A stretch of 64,000 nt of DNA from Campylobacter hominis ATCC BAA-381 (GCF_000017585.1 NC_009714.1:1086663-1150662), one strand, 5' to 3'. Shown: positions 49,517-58,871, counted from the first letter of the stretch. Notes: a model not told the origin generated them from the letters alone. A program made the numbers and translations.

Positions 49517-50448
49517 TAGATTTCTCCTTTATTAATGTTTGTTTTAACTAAGCATTTAATATCTAAAAATTTAACACCAACTTCCATATTTTTGCAACCA
49601 CAAAAAGTATCTTCCATATCGTATTTGGAGCTATCGGCTATGTTTGGAACTAAATTATATAAGCCCTTATAATAATTTTCGGTATAAAAAATTATCTCGT
49701 TTGTTTTATTATTCGTTATAGTATATTTAATCGCTTTAAAAAATTTAGAAGCTAATTTGTTAAGGTTAATTTCTTCTTTTTTCGCTGTGTAATCAAATTT
49801 TGGAATTTTATCTTTTGTAGTTATTTCTAGCTTCATTAACTCTTTTTTTAATTTATCATATTTGTCATATAAATTATCGTGTTGCTTTTCTATATTTTTC
49901 CAATCATCATAGGCTTTATCGACACTAGGGTCTCCTAAATAATCCACATCGCCCTTAAATCTGGTGGCAACATAAATATCGTGTTTTTCTTTTTCTAATG
50001 CTTTTAAAGCATTTAAATCGTTTTTTATAGTTTTTAAATTTTCAAATTCACTCGAATTTGTATCAAAATAATAGATATAAATTTGCCCGTCTTTTCCATT
50101 TAAACCGAGAGATTTGACTTTAATGCCGTCTAAATAGTAATCGCTATTTGCATAAAATTCAGTGTTATTTAACGGCTCAATATCATAATAAATACTCGCT
50201 GGATACTCAATCTTTTCTTTTACAAAACTCTTTGGCATAGTTTTGCAATAATATGCCCCCAAAATATTTGTAATAATAATGTCATAAGTCGGTATCAAAC
50301 CAAGCACGATAATCGAAAATATTTTAAAGGTTGTTTGAGTTTTAGCAAACTTTTCTGGAATTTTGCCGTGTATAAATATAGCCAAAGCAAACCATATCGC
50401 CATAGCTATCAGCACAGGCGAAATTAAAATAATATAAAATAAAACCAT
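49516..50448 (-). CDS. Membrane-anchored protein, island family C (putative immunity)
   Basis: 310 residues, unrelated in sequence to families A and B as far as I can see. Two hydrophobic segments at about 1-28 and 42-65 are followed by ~240 polar residues with a coiled-coil-like stretch (DDWKNIEKQHDNLYDKYDKL) and a C-terminal part with several Cys (DTFCGCKNMEVGVKFLDIKC). The polar domain is probably periplasmic. TAATG couples it to the truncated lipase. It matches that lipase's position as a partner, so it is probably the cognate immunity protein for that lipase. Confidence 0.65.
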   Translation of the reverse strand: MVLFYIILISPVLIAMAIWFALAIFIHGKIPEKFAKTQTTFKIFSIIVLGLIPTYDIIITNILGAYYCKTMPKSFVKEKIEYPASIYYDIEPLNNTEFYANSDYYLDGIKVKSLGLNGKDGQIYIYYFDTNSSEFENLKTIKNDLNALKALEKEKHDIYVATRFKGDVDYLGDPSVDKAYDDWKNIEKQHDNLYDKYDKLKKELMKLEITTKDKIPKFDYTAKKEEINLNKLASKFFKAIKYTITNNKTNEIIFYTENYYKGLYNLVPNIADSSKYDMEDTFCGCKNMEVGVKFLDIKCLVKTNINKGEI

Positions 50449-50465
50449 AAATTTTTCCTTTCAGG

Positions 50466-50489
50466 TCGTATCGGTTATCCACGATACGA
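50466..50489. repeat. TCGTATCG / CGATACGA hairpin, copy 3
   Basis: Same inverted repeat, loop GTTATCCA, after the truncated 532-codon RTX gene and ahead of the family C gene's start. Confidence 0.85.
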
Positions 50490-50498
50490 ATTTATCTA

Positions 50499-50581
50499 AA
50501 TTCACAAATTTAAACTCAAATTTGATAGTTTGAATTTAAATTTACGAATTCAAGCAACCAGTAAATTTAAATTTGCAAATT
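50499..50581. repeat. LVA hairpin element, copy 4
   Basis: Left arm AATTCACAAATTTAAAC and right arm GTAAATTTAAATTTGCAAATT, with a slightly longer middle than the other copies and a CAACCAG core. The 532-codon RTX gene ends inside it (KFANLNLLVA). Confidence 0.8.
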
Positions 50582-52148
50582 TTTCATCATTTATATCTAT
50601 TATTCCGTCATTGTTGCTATCAAATTCGCTTAATGCTTCAAAGCCATTTTTTGAATTTGGATTAGTGTAGGCATAGGCGTTATTTGAGATGCTCTTGTTT
50701 CCAAATAGCTCGCTACCATTATCGATTGCGCCGTTGTTGTTTTTATCAATGGTGATAAAGGCGTCATTGTTATCTATCCAGCTTGTAGCCTCTTTAAAGC
50801 CGTTATTATCAAGGTCAAAATTTATCTTATAGTCTAAATTTGTGCCTTTTATGCCATCATTATTAAGGTCTATTGCAAGTGGATCGTAAGTTTCTGGCTT
50901 ATCATCGTTTGGATCTTTGTCGTCGTCTTTGATGCGACCTTGACCTGATACGACTACTTGGACATTTAAATTTTCAGAAGTTTGCATTACTATGCCACTT
51001 ACTTCAAATTTTCTATCTTCTTCTTTGATTGTATTTCCGTCCCAAGTATGAGTATAGGTTTGCTCTATATCTCCTTCTTTAAATTTAATCCTTTGTCCGT
51101 TTATGATTAGTTCTAAAAACTCATCTTTTTTTAGTGCTCTATTTAGAGTTATTTTAAATTCCATTGAGTGTTTACCATTGCCACCCTCGGTTGATTGATT
51201 GTTTCCCATGGTTACTACTATATCATCTATATCGACTAAGACTATATCTAAATCATTGCTTATTTTACTGAAATTTTCTATTGTTATGCTATCGTTGATT
51301 ATAAGATCTGAGCCTTTGAGTTCGTATGTAGTGCCGTCTTTGCCTTTGTAAATTTTAGAGCCTTTTTCGATTTGGGTGCCACCTGTGAGTTGAATGTTTG
51401 TAGAAGATAAAAATACTCTGCCTTTGCCGTCGCTATCGATGATAGTATCGCCGTTATCTACAAAATAATCGTCTTTGCCACTGCCACCGATGAGTATATC
51501 TGAGCCAGCGTGACCATTTAATATATCATTACCATTGCTTCCGAATAAGACATCGTCTTTGGTGTCGCCAGTGAGTAGGTAATTTCCTGCAATATCAACT
51601 AATGGTCTTTCATAGACTGTGCCATCATGCATTGTTAATCTCATAATGCCATTTGGTAAGATTTCTGGTAAATCATTTGTTACTCCACGCAATTCGTCAA
51701 GCTTATTATTTATCAATCTACCTATATCTAATTGTTCGCCACCTGTTAATTGATTTATAAAATTGCCTATATCTACACCAACTGAAAACCAGCCGACAAG
51801 TGGTGCAAATTTTGCACTTATTTTTTTAGCACCAGCTTCCAATCCAAAATCTAATCCAATATTTATAGTTGAGCCTGTCATTACCGAAATAGTATCTTCG
51901 CCGTTTAGCAAATTTGTTATTGCGTTTGCACCAATACTGCTTCCTTTTAACGCATTGCCATATAATTTTCTTTGTTCTGATGTTAATGTTTGAGTTTTTG
52001 CACTTGTTAGAATTCCTTCTAATTTTATGCCATTTTTTACAGCTTCTAAAATTAGTTCTTTCGTAAGATTTGCATTTTTCAACAATCTCTCATAAGCTTT
52101 ATTTAACTCAACTTCTGCCTTTGATACTCTTTTGCTTGAATTACTCAT
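50550..52148 (-). pseudogene. RTX-type protein truncated at the LVA element (532 codons)
   Basis: 532 codons. The N-terminal hydrophobic domain has GEDTISVMTGSTINIGLDFG and FAPLVGWFSVGVDIGN, then MHDGTVYERP, RTX LFGSNGNDILNGHAGSDILI, Calx-beta-like and the start of a FrpC-like module with Asp422-Pro423 (ETYDPLAIDLNNDG). At FDSNNDGIIDINDEKFANLN the module ends early in the LVA sequence, where the intact paralogue has IIDEKDKEFTNLLLWQDKN. About 90 codons are lost. The Asp-Pro bond and first Ca loops remain. A ~330-bp segment (about 50606-50934) is nearly identical to the intact lipase gene, pointing to gene conversion. Confidence 0.8.
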
Positions 52149-52160
52149 AGCATTTCTCCT

Positions 52161-52889
52161 TTAAAAATAGATTTTTTCAACATTATCAATGTTTATGTTG
52201 TGTAAATTTAAAAAATATTCTTTAATTTCGCTATATTTTCTTTTACTGAATATTACAAGTAAAAAATAATCCGGTATAGCAAAACCGCTATTTAATGCAA
52301 ATTCTGGCTCATTGATTATTATTGCTGGAAACATACTAAAACGCCTATCGCCTGTTTTTGTAGTTAATATACAAAAAAGAAATTTATAAAAACAATTGCA
52401 AAATACACTAGCAAATACAAATAATAACCAAATATGCAATATTGGTATTGACAAAAGCGTTAATAATACAAACGATACAATATGCAATTTTGAAAATTTT
52501 GTATTTTTTGTAAAATAGGCAAGTAATGGCTTTGCTATATTTTTGGATAAATTATCTAAATCAACGTTTTTAACTAATTGATTATTTTTATAAAATCCAA
52601 TGCAATCATTTGTAAATTTAATAAATGATTTTGATTTTTTAAACCCAGCATACTCTATCAAAATACAAAATATAGCAATGGTAAAAAATATAGCACTCAA
52701 CACATAAATATCATCAGCCGTAGTATTTTTATCAAAAATAGCTACAATCAAGCCTGTTAAATAAGCAGCAAAAATCATAGGTATAATTATTGATAAAATT
52801 TGAAAAGCTTGTTCATAGTTTTTTATGATTATCGGCTCTTTATCATAATCTCTTAAATTGTTCTTTTTATTAAAAATATCGTTATTCAA
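52161..52889 (-). CDS. Four-helix membrane protein, island family A (putative immunity)
   Basis: 242 residues, with a short N-terminus (MNNDIFNKKNNLRDYDKEPI). Hydrophobic segments LSIIIPMIFAAYLTGLIVAI, VLSAIFFTIAIFCILIEYAG, LHIVSFVLLTLLSIPILHIW and LFVFASVFCNCFYKFLFCIL, and the C-terminal SKRKYSEIKEYFLNLHNINI, are family traits. It lies 12 bases upstream of the truncated 532-codon RTX gene. Confidence 0.72.
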   Translation of the reverse strand: MNNDIFNKKNNLRDYDKEPIIIKNYEQAFQILSIIIPMIFAAYLTGLIVAIFDKNTTADDIYVLSAIFFTIAIFCILIEYAGFKKSKSFIKFTNDCIGFYKNNQLVKNVDLDNLSKNIAKPLLAYFTKNTKFSKLHIVSFVLLTLLSIPILHIWLLFVFASVFCNCFYKFLFCILTTKTGDRRFSMFPAIIINEPEFALNSGFAIPDYFLLVIFSKRKYSEIKEYFLNLHNINIDNVEKIYF

Positions 52890-52960
52890 ATTTAATCCTT
52901 TTTATAAATTTTCCTTGCAAATTCTATCTCACTGGGCATTGTTTGATACTGAATTTATTA

Positions 52961-53031
52961 AATTCACAAATTTAAACTTACTTTTGCAAATTCAAAAATT
53001 CAAGCAACAAGTAAATTTAAATTTGCAAATT
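52961..53031. repeat. LVA hairpin element, copy 5
   Basis: AATTCACAAATTTAAACTTAC and GTAAATTTAAATTTGCAAATT arms; the middle has an extra TTTGCAAATTC. The 377-codon RTX gene ends in it. Confidence 0.85.
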
Positions 53032-54133
53032 CTAAATCGCTCCACGAATATGTATAGCTTGTGCTGCTACCAAAGATATACTCTATGCCGTCTGCTACTT
53101 TCCAATCCGTGCTACTACTATGTATAAACATATAAGTTTTTGCTTCATTATTACCTATTTTAGGTATGGTGACTTTGATGAATTCATTTTCTTTCAAATT
53201 CCTACTAAGTGAGATTGTAAAGCTTATACTTTGCTCTTTTTCTTTTGCACTAGCGCTTGATACGCTTACTGCTATTTCACCTGCTTCGTATAAAGTTATG
53301 CCTAAATATTCATCCGCATAAGGATTGAAATTTTCTATTGTTATGCTATCGTTGATTATAAGGTCTGAGCCTTTGAGTTCATACTTTGTGCCGTCTTTGC
53401 CTTTATAAATTTGTGAACCCTTTTCTATTTGAGTTCCTCCTGTTAATTGATGATTTTCTAAAAATACTCTACCATTTCCATCACTGTCTTTTATGATATC
53501 TCCATTATCTACGAAATAATCATCCTTACCGTTTCCACCGATTAGTATGTCTTTGCCACCGTGACCTATCAGCATATCATTACCGTTGCCACCAAAGAGG
53601 ACATCGTCTTTGGTGTCGCCAAAAAGACTGCCGTGAGCATTTGGCAAAAAAGGTCTTGCATAGATTGTTCCGTCATCCATAGTTACTTGTAAAAAACCAT
53701 TATCAAGTAACACTGCACCTTTATAATCACCCAAAGCGCTATCATAAATTTTTTTAAACATTGACGATGCGTCTAAGTCAAATATCGATAAAGCAAGATT
53801 TCCCCACATTATAACTCTTCCGTAAGGCGTAAAAGAAAAAACAGTTACAGCGGCGTCACCTAACAATCCAAAAGCTTGCTTTAAAGCGCTTTCCCCTTTT
53901 GTTGTATCCACTAAAATGCTACTTGTACCATTAATTATAAATATAGCACCAGCACCTTTTGGCAGATGTGACAATTCGTCATAATGGTCACTAATTGCAG
54001 TAGAAGCTAAATCATACATATGTTTTGAAGATTTTAAAAAATCCAACTCTTCTTTAGAAAGTTTCTTTTTATAATCTGCTTCTGCAATATCTAAAATTTT
54101 CTTAGCTTTTTGTATTTTTGAATTTTCATCCAT
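53000..54133 (-). pseudogene. RTX-type protein truncated at the LVA element (377 codons)
   Basis: 377 codons. N-terminal domain MDENSKIQKAKKILDIAEAD, hydrophobic KGAGAIFIINGTSSILVD and FGLLGDAAVTVFSFTPYG, MDDGTIYARP, RTX LFGGNGNDMLIGHGGKDILI and a partial Calx-beta-like domain, then TYSWSDLEFANLNLLVA. In the intact paralogue the same place reads EYEYVWNDDTVKEEDEKF. The Calx-beta end and the whole FrpC-like module are missing. The RTX part is nearly identical to 36990-37170. Confidence 0.8.
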
Positions 54134-54150
54134 AATATTCTCCTTTAAAT

Positions 54151-55073
54151 TTAAACGTTTTTTATATCAATTCCTTTTTTGTATAAAAAATATTTTCTAA
54201 TTTCATCATAATCGCTTTGTCTAGCAAAGAATATGCATATATTAAAACCAAATTTTGATGAAATTACCAGCGTATCAAAAACCTTTTTTTTAAGTGTGCT
54301 GTCTTTGTATAAATGATACAGATATTGTGGGGCAATAAATCCCAATATAAAAATGGAAAATACAATAATAAGTGGCTTTCTATATTCATCTACAAAAATA
54401 AACCCTAAGACCAAAATTATTAAATAAAAAATTCCTCCGATATTTCCTATTTTTTGTTTGAGATCGCCTTTTTTGTTTCATTACGAACTTCATAAAGCGC
54501 TTGCAATGTATTTGAAATTTTTGAAATTTCGTTTAATTTAATTTCTTTACATTTTATATCGGATGAATAATAAATGTATTCGTTTGTAAATTTAAAAACT
54601 CCGTTTTTAGGCGAATTTTCATCGGTTTTTCCAATATAAATTAAAATAGTCACAACGGCAACACCGGATGCATGCAGCGAAATTTGCCCGGATGCAAATA
54701 CGGCAATTAAAAATACTACAACAAATAATAACCAAACGCCGCTAACTTCCGAATTGTAATCTTTTATGACAAGTGGATCTTTATCATAATCTCGTTGGTT
54801 TATGGAATTTGATGAGCTCTTATTTTTATTGAAATTTAAATCATTGTCTGAATTCTTAAAATTTTGTTTTGCGTTGTTTTGCAGATATGATTGATTATTT
54901 AAGTTATCTTTTGAATTGAATAAATTGATATTTTTTAAATTTAAGTTTTGATTATTTATAGTTTTATTATTGTCTAAAGTTTGAGAATTTGAGTTCTCTT
55001 TGGAATTTTGTTTTTGTTTGTGAAGTCTATCCAGCGCTTCTTTTATTTTTTTATACTTTTCATCATCCTGCAT
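54151..55073 (-). pseudogene. Four-helix membrane protein, island family A, frameshifted
   Basis: Codons from 55073 (MQDDEKYKKIKEALDRLHKQ; QRDYDKDPLVIKDYNSEVSG; two hydrophobic segments) end at 54447 after AISNKK. The frame 54414-54151 carries the rest (LIILVLGFIFVDEYRKPLIIV; SDYDEIRKYFLYKKGIDIKN). An extra A in the A-run CAAAAAATAGG near 54450 would give ISNKKIGNIGGIFYL and join them. Only one lesion is visible. It lies 18 bases upstream of the truncated 377-codon RTX gene. Confidence 0.85.
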
Positions 55074-55370
55074 TTATTGCCTTTGAAATTTTGGCTTTTT
55101 ACTCTTTTATCAAAAATAAACTTTAAAATTATAATCCGTTTGTCTTAAATCATAATAATCAAATTTACTAATTTAATTTCATTATTATAGTTTAAGGAAT
55201 TTGTTTGTTATTTAAACCATACATCATTAGCTATTGTAGTTGAACCATCTTCAAAAGTAACGGTTGAACTTTGTTTTATAATATTACCTTTTTCATCTGT
55301 ATTTATGTTTTTATAGTTTAGATCAATACTTACTATACCACTATCTTTTAGTTTTATAAGTTCACCTTTA
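54998..55370. repeat. 373-bp direct repeat, copy 2
   Basis: Matches 35731-36103 in the same orientation. At its upper end (55371) the RTX reading frame is replaced by the first codons of an RTX gene, marking a deletion junction. Confidence 0.9.
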
Positions 55371-55395
55371 CCAGCGTAACACTTTCTCTACTCAT
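55208..55395 (-). pseudogene. RTX gene reduced to its two ends
   Basis: ATG at 55395 after AAGGAGATAAA reads MSRESVTLV, then joins, out of frame, a 3' end (GELIKLKDSGIVSIDLN ... TIANDVWFK) identical to the intact RTX gene's end at 35941. About 1.7 kb of middle is missing, and the joint reads to a TAA after 13 codons. Both flanks of the gene are kept. Confidence 0.85.
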
Positions 55396-55412
55396 TTTAT
55401 CTCCTTATAATC

Positions 55413-56367
55413 TTATAATATAAATAAAATATTTTGTATATTATCTATATTTTTACCTGTTTTTATCAAAAAATAATTTTTTATATCTCGTTTGCTTTGT
55501 AAATCTGTCGGTAAAATATTTATAAAATTGTTTTTATCTTTTACAACTATTGCATCAAAAATATTGTAATCAAAAATATTTCCGCCATTGTGTAACCACA
55601 ATATAATTCTTGGTATAAAAATAGATATGATTAATGCTATAATTACAAAGAAAAACTCTTTTATCTTACCAAATAAAATAGCATTTAATAATATGGCAAC
55701 AAAGCAAAATACTATAAATACGATAGCGCTTTTATTAAATAAAAAATTCCACCATATCGTTTATATTTTATACTAAATGTTTTATTAATACTTACTATTT
55801 CATCTAGTTTAATTTCTGTTTCTATTGTGTTGTCAACTATATATTCAATATGTGAATTTTTAAATAAAATATATCTACTATTTGCATTTTTTCTAAAATC
55901 AACAAAATAAACTGAAGCTGCAATGGAAGCAATAAAAAATGTGTGTGCAAATGACTGCCTATGCTAGAAAAGATTCCATGTTAATAAAACTATTATCATA
56001 GCCAGCAAACCACAAAATAAAAATAAATTTAAGTTATTGTCTTTTATAATAATCGGATCTTCATCATAATCTCGTTGGTTTATGGAATTTGATGAGTTAT
56101 TATTTTTATTAGAATTTGAATTTTTGTCTGAATTTTTAAAATTTTGTTTTGCGTTGTTTTGCAGATATGATTGATTTTTAAGTTATCTTTTGAATTGGAT
56201 AAGTTGATATTTTTTAAATTTTTATCTTTGAAATTTGGATTTTGATTGTTTATAGTATTATTGTTGCATAAAGTTTGAGAATTTAAATTCTCTTTAGAAT
56301 TTTGTTTTTGTTTGTGAAGTCTATCTAACGCTTCTTTTATTTTTTTATACTTTTCATCATCTTGCAT
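55413..56367 (-). pseudogene. Four-helix membrane protein, island family A, multiply frameshifted
   Basis: Starts MQDDEKYKKIKEALDRLHKQ at 56367 but leaves frame after KDNLK. Pieces in other frames recover QRDYDEDPIIIKDNNLNLFL, FFIASIAASVYFVDFRKNAN, NSHIEYIVDNTIETEIKLDE and finally IFIPRIILWLHNGGNIFDYN...DIKNYFLIKTGKNIDNIQN (55601-55413). At least three frameshifts and one stop separate them. It is the first gene of the array, 34 bases after the mnmA stop with no terminator between. Confidence 0.8.
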
Positions 56368-56400
56368 TTATTGCCAAAAAAACACTTTTATTATTTAAAT

Positions 56401-57507
56401 TTAAGCTATAAAACCACTTGCAATTACGCAGTCGGATTTATCATAAAATACGGCAAGCTGTCCGCTTGCAACTCCATTTGCAGGTGTTTTTAAAATAATT
56501 TTGGCTTTTAGGTCCTGATTATTTAAAAAATCTGAATTTTCAAAATTTAAATTTTTATCGGTTAAACTTTCATTGTTTAAATTATCGTTAAGTGAAATTT
56601 CAATTTTACACGCTATTTTAGCACTTCGATAACGAATTTTTACATAAATTTCATCCATTTTTAAAATTTCATCTATATTTAAAAAAGCGTTAAAATTTTG
56701 CGTTTCAAACTCGTTTTTGTCAAGATCTGCTTTGCTTCCGACTACTATTTCATTTTTTTTAGCATCTATTTTTACGACATAATGCGGTTCGTGCGCGCCA
56801 AAAACATCAAATCCGCGGCGTTTACCTACAGTAAAGTTCATATAGCCGTTATGTTTGCCGACGATTTCTCCTTGTAAATTTCTAACAATGCCAGGAGTTT
56901 CAGTTTTATAAAATTCTCTCAAAACATCGATATATGTATTTTCCACAAAACAAATTTCATTACTTTCACTGCTTTTTGAAATTTTCTCAAGCTCAGGAAA
57001 TGAAGCGGCGAACTTTTTGACATCTTTTTTGAGCATATTTCCAAGCGGAAAAACTATATTTGGAATTACACGCGGCTCGATATTTGCTAAAAAATAGCTT
57101 TGATCTTTACTAAGATCAACTGCAGATTTTATAAGATTATTTTCGATTTTTGCGTAATGCCCCGTTGCGATTTTGTCACAACCTTTACTCCTGGCAAAAT
57201 CCAAAAATTTACCGAATTTTATTGTTCTGTTACATAAAGCGCACGGATTTGGGGTTTTGCCGACTTTATAAGTTTGTAGAAACGGCTCAAAAACTTCACG
57301 CTTAAAATCATCGCAAAGATCCAAAATATGCGTTTTTATCTCCAAAAAATTGCCTACATCCTGCACTTTTTCAATATTTTTAGCGTGATAATCATCTCTT
57401 CCGTGAAGCTTCATATAGCATCCTTCTATTTCATAACCCGCATCTTTTAAAATTTTAGCCGAAACGGCACTATCGACACCACCGCTAAGAGCAACTAAAA
57501 TTTTCAT
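56401..57507 (-). CDS. mnmA: tRNA 2-thiouridylase
   Basis: 368 residues. The PP-loop LVALSGGVDSAVSAKIL, the two catalytic cysteines in TPNPCALCNRTIKFG and EICFVENTYI, and the C-terminal GVASGQLAVFYDKSD are as in MnmA. It thiolates U34 of Lys, Glu and Gln tRNAs. A ~55-residue Asn/Leu-rich stretch near the C-terminus (ISLNDNLNNESLTDKNLNFE) is longer than I expect. It overlaps the LOG gene by 4 bases. The island starts right after it. Confidence 0.94.
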   Translation of the reverse strand: MKILVALSGGVDSAVSAKILKDAGYEIEGCYMKLHGRDDYHAKNIEKVQDVGNFLEIKTHILDLCDDFKREVFEPFLQTYKVGKTPNPCALCNRTIKFGKFLDFARSKGCDKIATGHYAKIENNLIKSAVDLSKDQSYFLANIEPRVIPNIVFPLGNMLKKDVKKFAASFPELEKISKSSESNEICFVENTYIDVLREFYKTETPGIVRNLQGEIVGKHNGYMNFTVGKRRGFDVFGAHEPHYVVKIDAKKNEIVVGSKADLDKNEFETQNFNAFLNIDEILKMDEIYVKIRYRSAKIACKIEISLNDNLNNESLTDKNLNFENSDFLNNQDLKAKIILKTPANGVASGQLAVFYDKSDCVIASGFIA

Positions 57508-58097
57508 AAACTTGCCTTTATATCTGCAAAAATATCTTCTATATCGTCGCTTATTTTAAAAAGTTTTAAATCATTTTCTTTAATAGTTTTATTTTTCAAA
57601 AGCGAAACGCGAAAAAATTCGATCAAAGGCAGCCAAAATTTGGAATTATAAAGATAAATTTTATTGTTTTTAAATTTCACTTGATTTAATGTCAAAATTT
57701 CAAAAAATTCATCCATAGTCCCGAAACCGCCAGGAAAAATTACAAAAAAATCGCTCACCATAAGAGCATATTTGCGAAGCGCGAATGTCGAAAAAACAAA
57801 ACTTTCGTCTATAAATTCGTTACTGTGCTGTTCGTGAGGAAGCACGATATTAAAGCCTAAATTTCGCCTACCTGCCAAATTTGCGCCTTTATTTGCGGCT
57901 TTCATCACGCTTTCTCCGCCACCTGTGATGATTGCAAAACCTGCTTTTGCAAGTTTATAAGCCAATTTTTCGGCTTCTTTTACAAAAAAATTTTCATCAT
58001 CGAAACGAGCCGAACCAAAAAAAGTAACAAATTTATCATTTCCAAAATCAATGGAATCCACCATTTCAATATCGTGTAAAAATTTTTCTTTATTCAT
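57504..58097 (-). CDS. LOG family (Rossmann-fold nucleotide-binding) protein
   Basis: 197 residues. FFGSARFDDENFF, AIITGGGESVMKAANKGANL and the signature FPGGFGTMDEFFEILTLNQ mark the family. LOG proteins are phosphoribohydrolases that release cytokinin-like bases from nucleotides. In bacteria the physiological substrate is often unknown. It lies between mnmA and the flhG-like gene in one operon. Confidence 0.88.
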   Translation of the reverse strand: MNKEKFLHDIEMVDSIDFGNDKFVTFFGSARFDDENFFVKEAEKLAYKLAKAGFAIITGGGESVMKAANKGANLAGRRNLGFNIVLPHEQHSNEFIDESFVFSTFALRKYALMVSDFFVIFPGGFGTMDEFFEILTLNQVKFKNNKIYLYNSKFWLPLIEFFRVSLLKNKTIKENDLKLFKISDDIEDIFADIKASL

Positions 58098-58106
58098 TCT
58101 ATTTCT

Positions 58107-58871
58107 TTAACTGAAAATTCGCCTAAAAAATGCGCTAAAACTACTAAATTTCGATAAATCGATACCGTTTTGTCCATTTTTTTTCAAATATCTGCCGACA
58201 GCTTTACAAAGCTGATAGCAAACATCGCTATTTGGCATTTCTTCACAAAAAATTGTGCGATTTTTAACGCACTCTCTTATTTTTTCACAAAAACCGACAA
58301 ATCCCAAAAGTCCGAATTTCAAATCTTTTGAAATATTTGCGTGAGCTATTTTAACAAGATTTTCATATATCAAAACCGCCTCTTCTTCGTCATTTGTCAT
58401 ATTTGTAAGAATTAAAAAGTCGCTTCTTATACGGCTTGCAAGTTTTATAAAAGCGTAAGTATCGCTAACGCCTGCCGGTTCGCAAGATGAAATCAAAAGC
58501 AAGTCATCGCTGATTTTGACAATTTGTTCATAAAAACCACTATTCGCATCTATTAAAATATATTCAAATCCAATTTTTAAAAGATTTTCGCGAAGCTTTT
58601 CAAAGTTTTCGCAATTATCCGCTACAATTAAAAAAAGATTATCTCTAACTTCATATAAAATGTCGTTAAATTCACATTTACCATTCAAAAAATCGCCTAA
58701 ATTTTTATTTACCTGAATTTTAAAAATAACGTCCAAACTTGAAAATTTTTCGGCGCAGACTAATGCGGTTTTATGTCCAGATTTTGCTAAAATCATTCCA
58801 AAATTGGCTGATATCAAACTTTTTCCAACCCCACCTTTTATACTTACAAAAGATAAAATTTTCAAATTCAA
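58107..58871 (-). CDS. MinD/ParA-type ATPase, FlhG-like
   Basis: 254 residues. The deviant Walker A is FVSIKGGVGKSLISANFG, with VSIKGGVGKS carrying the signature lysine. FEYILIDANSG and LLISSCEPAGVSDTYAFIKL are MinD/FlhG-like. In Campylobacter this place is held by flhG, after flhF, which controls flagellar number. Here folK is followed directly by it (4-base overlap) and flhF is absent. The protein is shorter than FlhG (~290) and the membrane-targeting helix is not clear. I cannot assign a flagellar role. Confidence 0.75.
   Translation of the reverse strand: MNLKILSFVSIKGGVGKSLISANFGMILAKSGHKTALVCAEKFSSLDVIFKIQVNKNLGDFLNGKCEFNDILYEVRDNLFLIVADNCENFEKLRENLLKIGFEYILIDANSGFYEQIVKISDDLLLISSCEPAGVSDTYAFIKLASRIRSDFLILTNMTNDEEEAVLIYENLVKIAHANISKDLKFGLLGFVGFCEKIRECVKNRTIFCEEMPNSDVCYQLCKAVGRYLKKNGQNGIDLSKFSSFSAFFRRIFS

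Noticed and set aside
43581-53031. LVA elements as integron attC sites
   Set aside because: They are imperfect hairpins at gene ends, but I see no GTTRRRY core, no integrase gene and no cassette with uniform joints. The elements contain coding sequence for the effector end.
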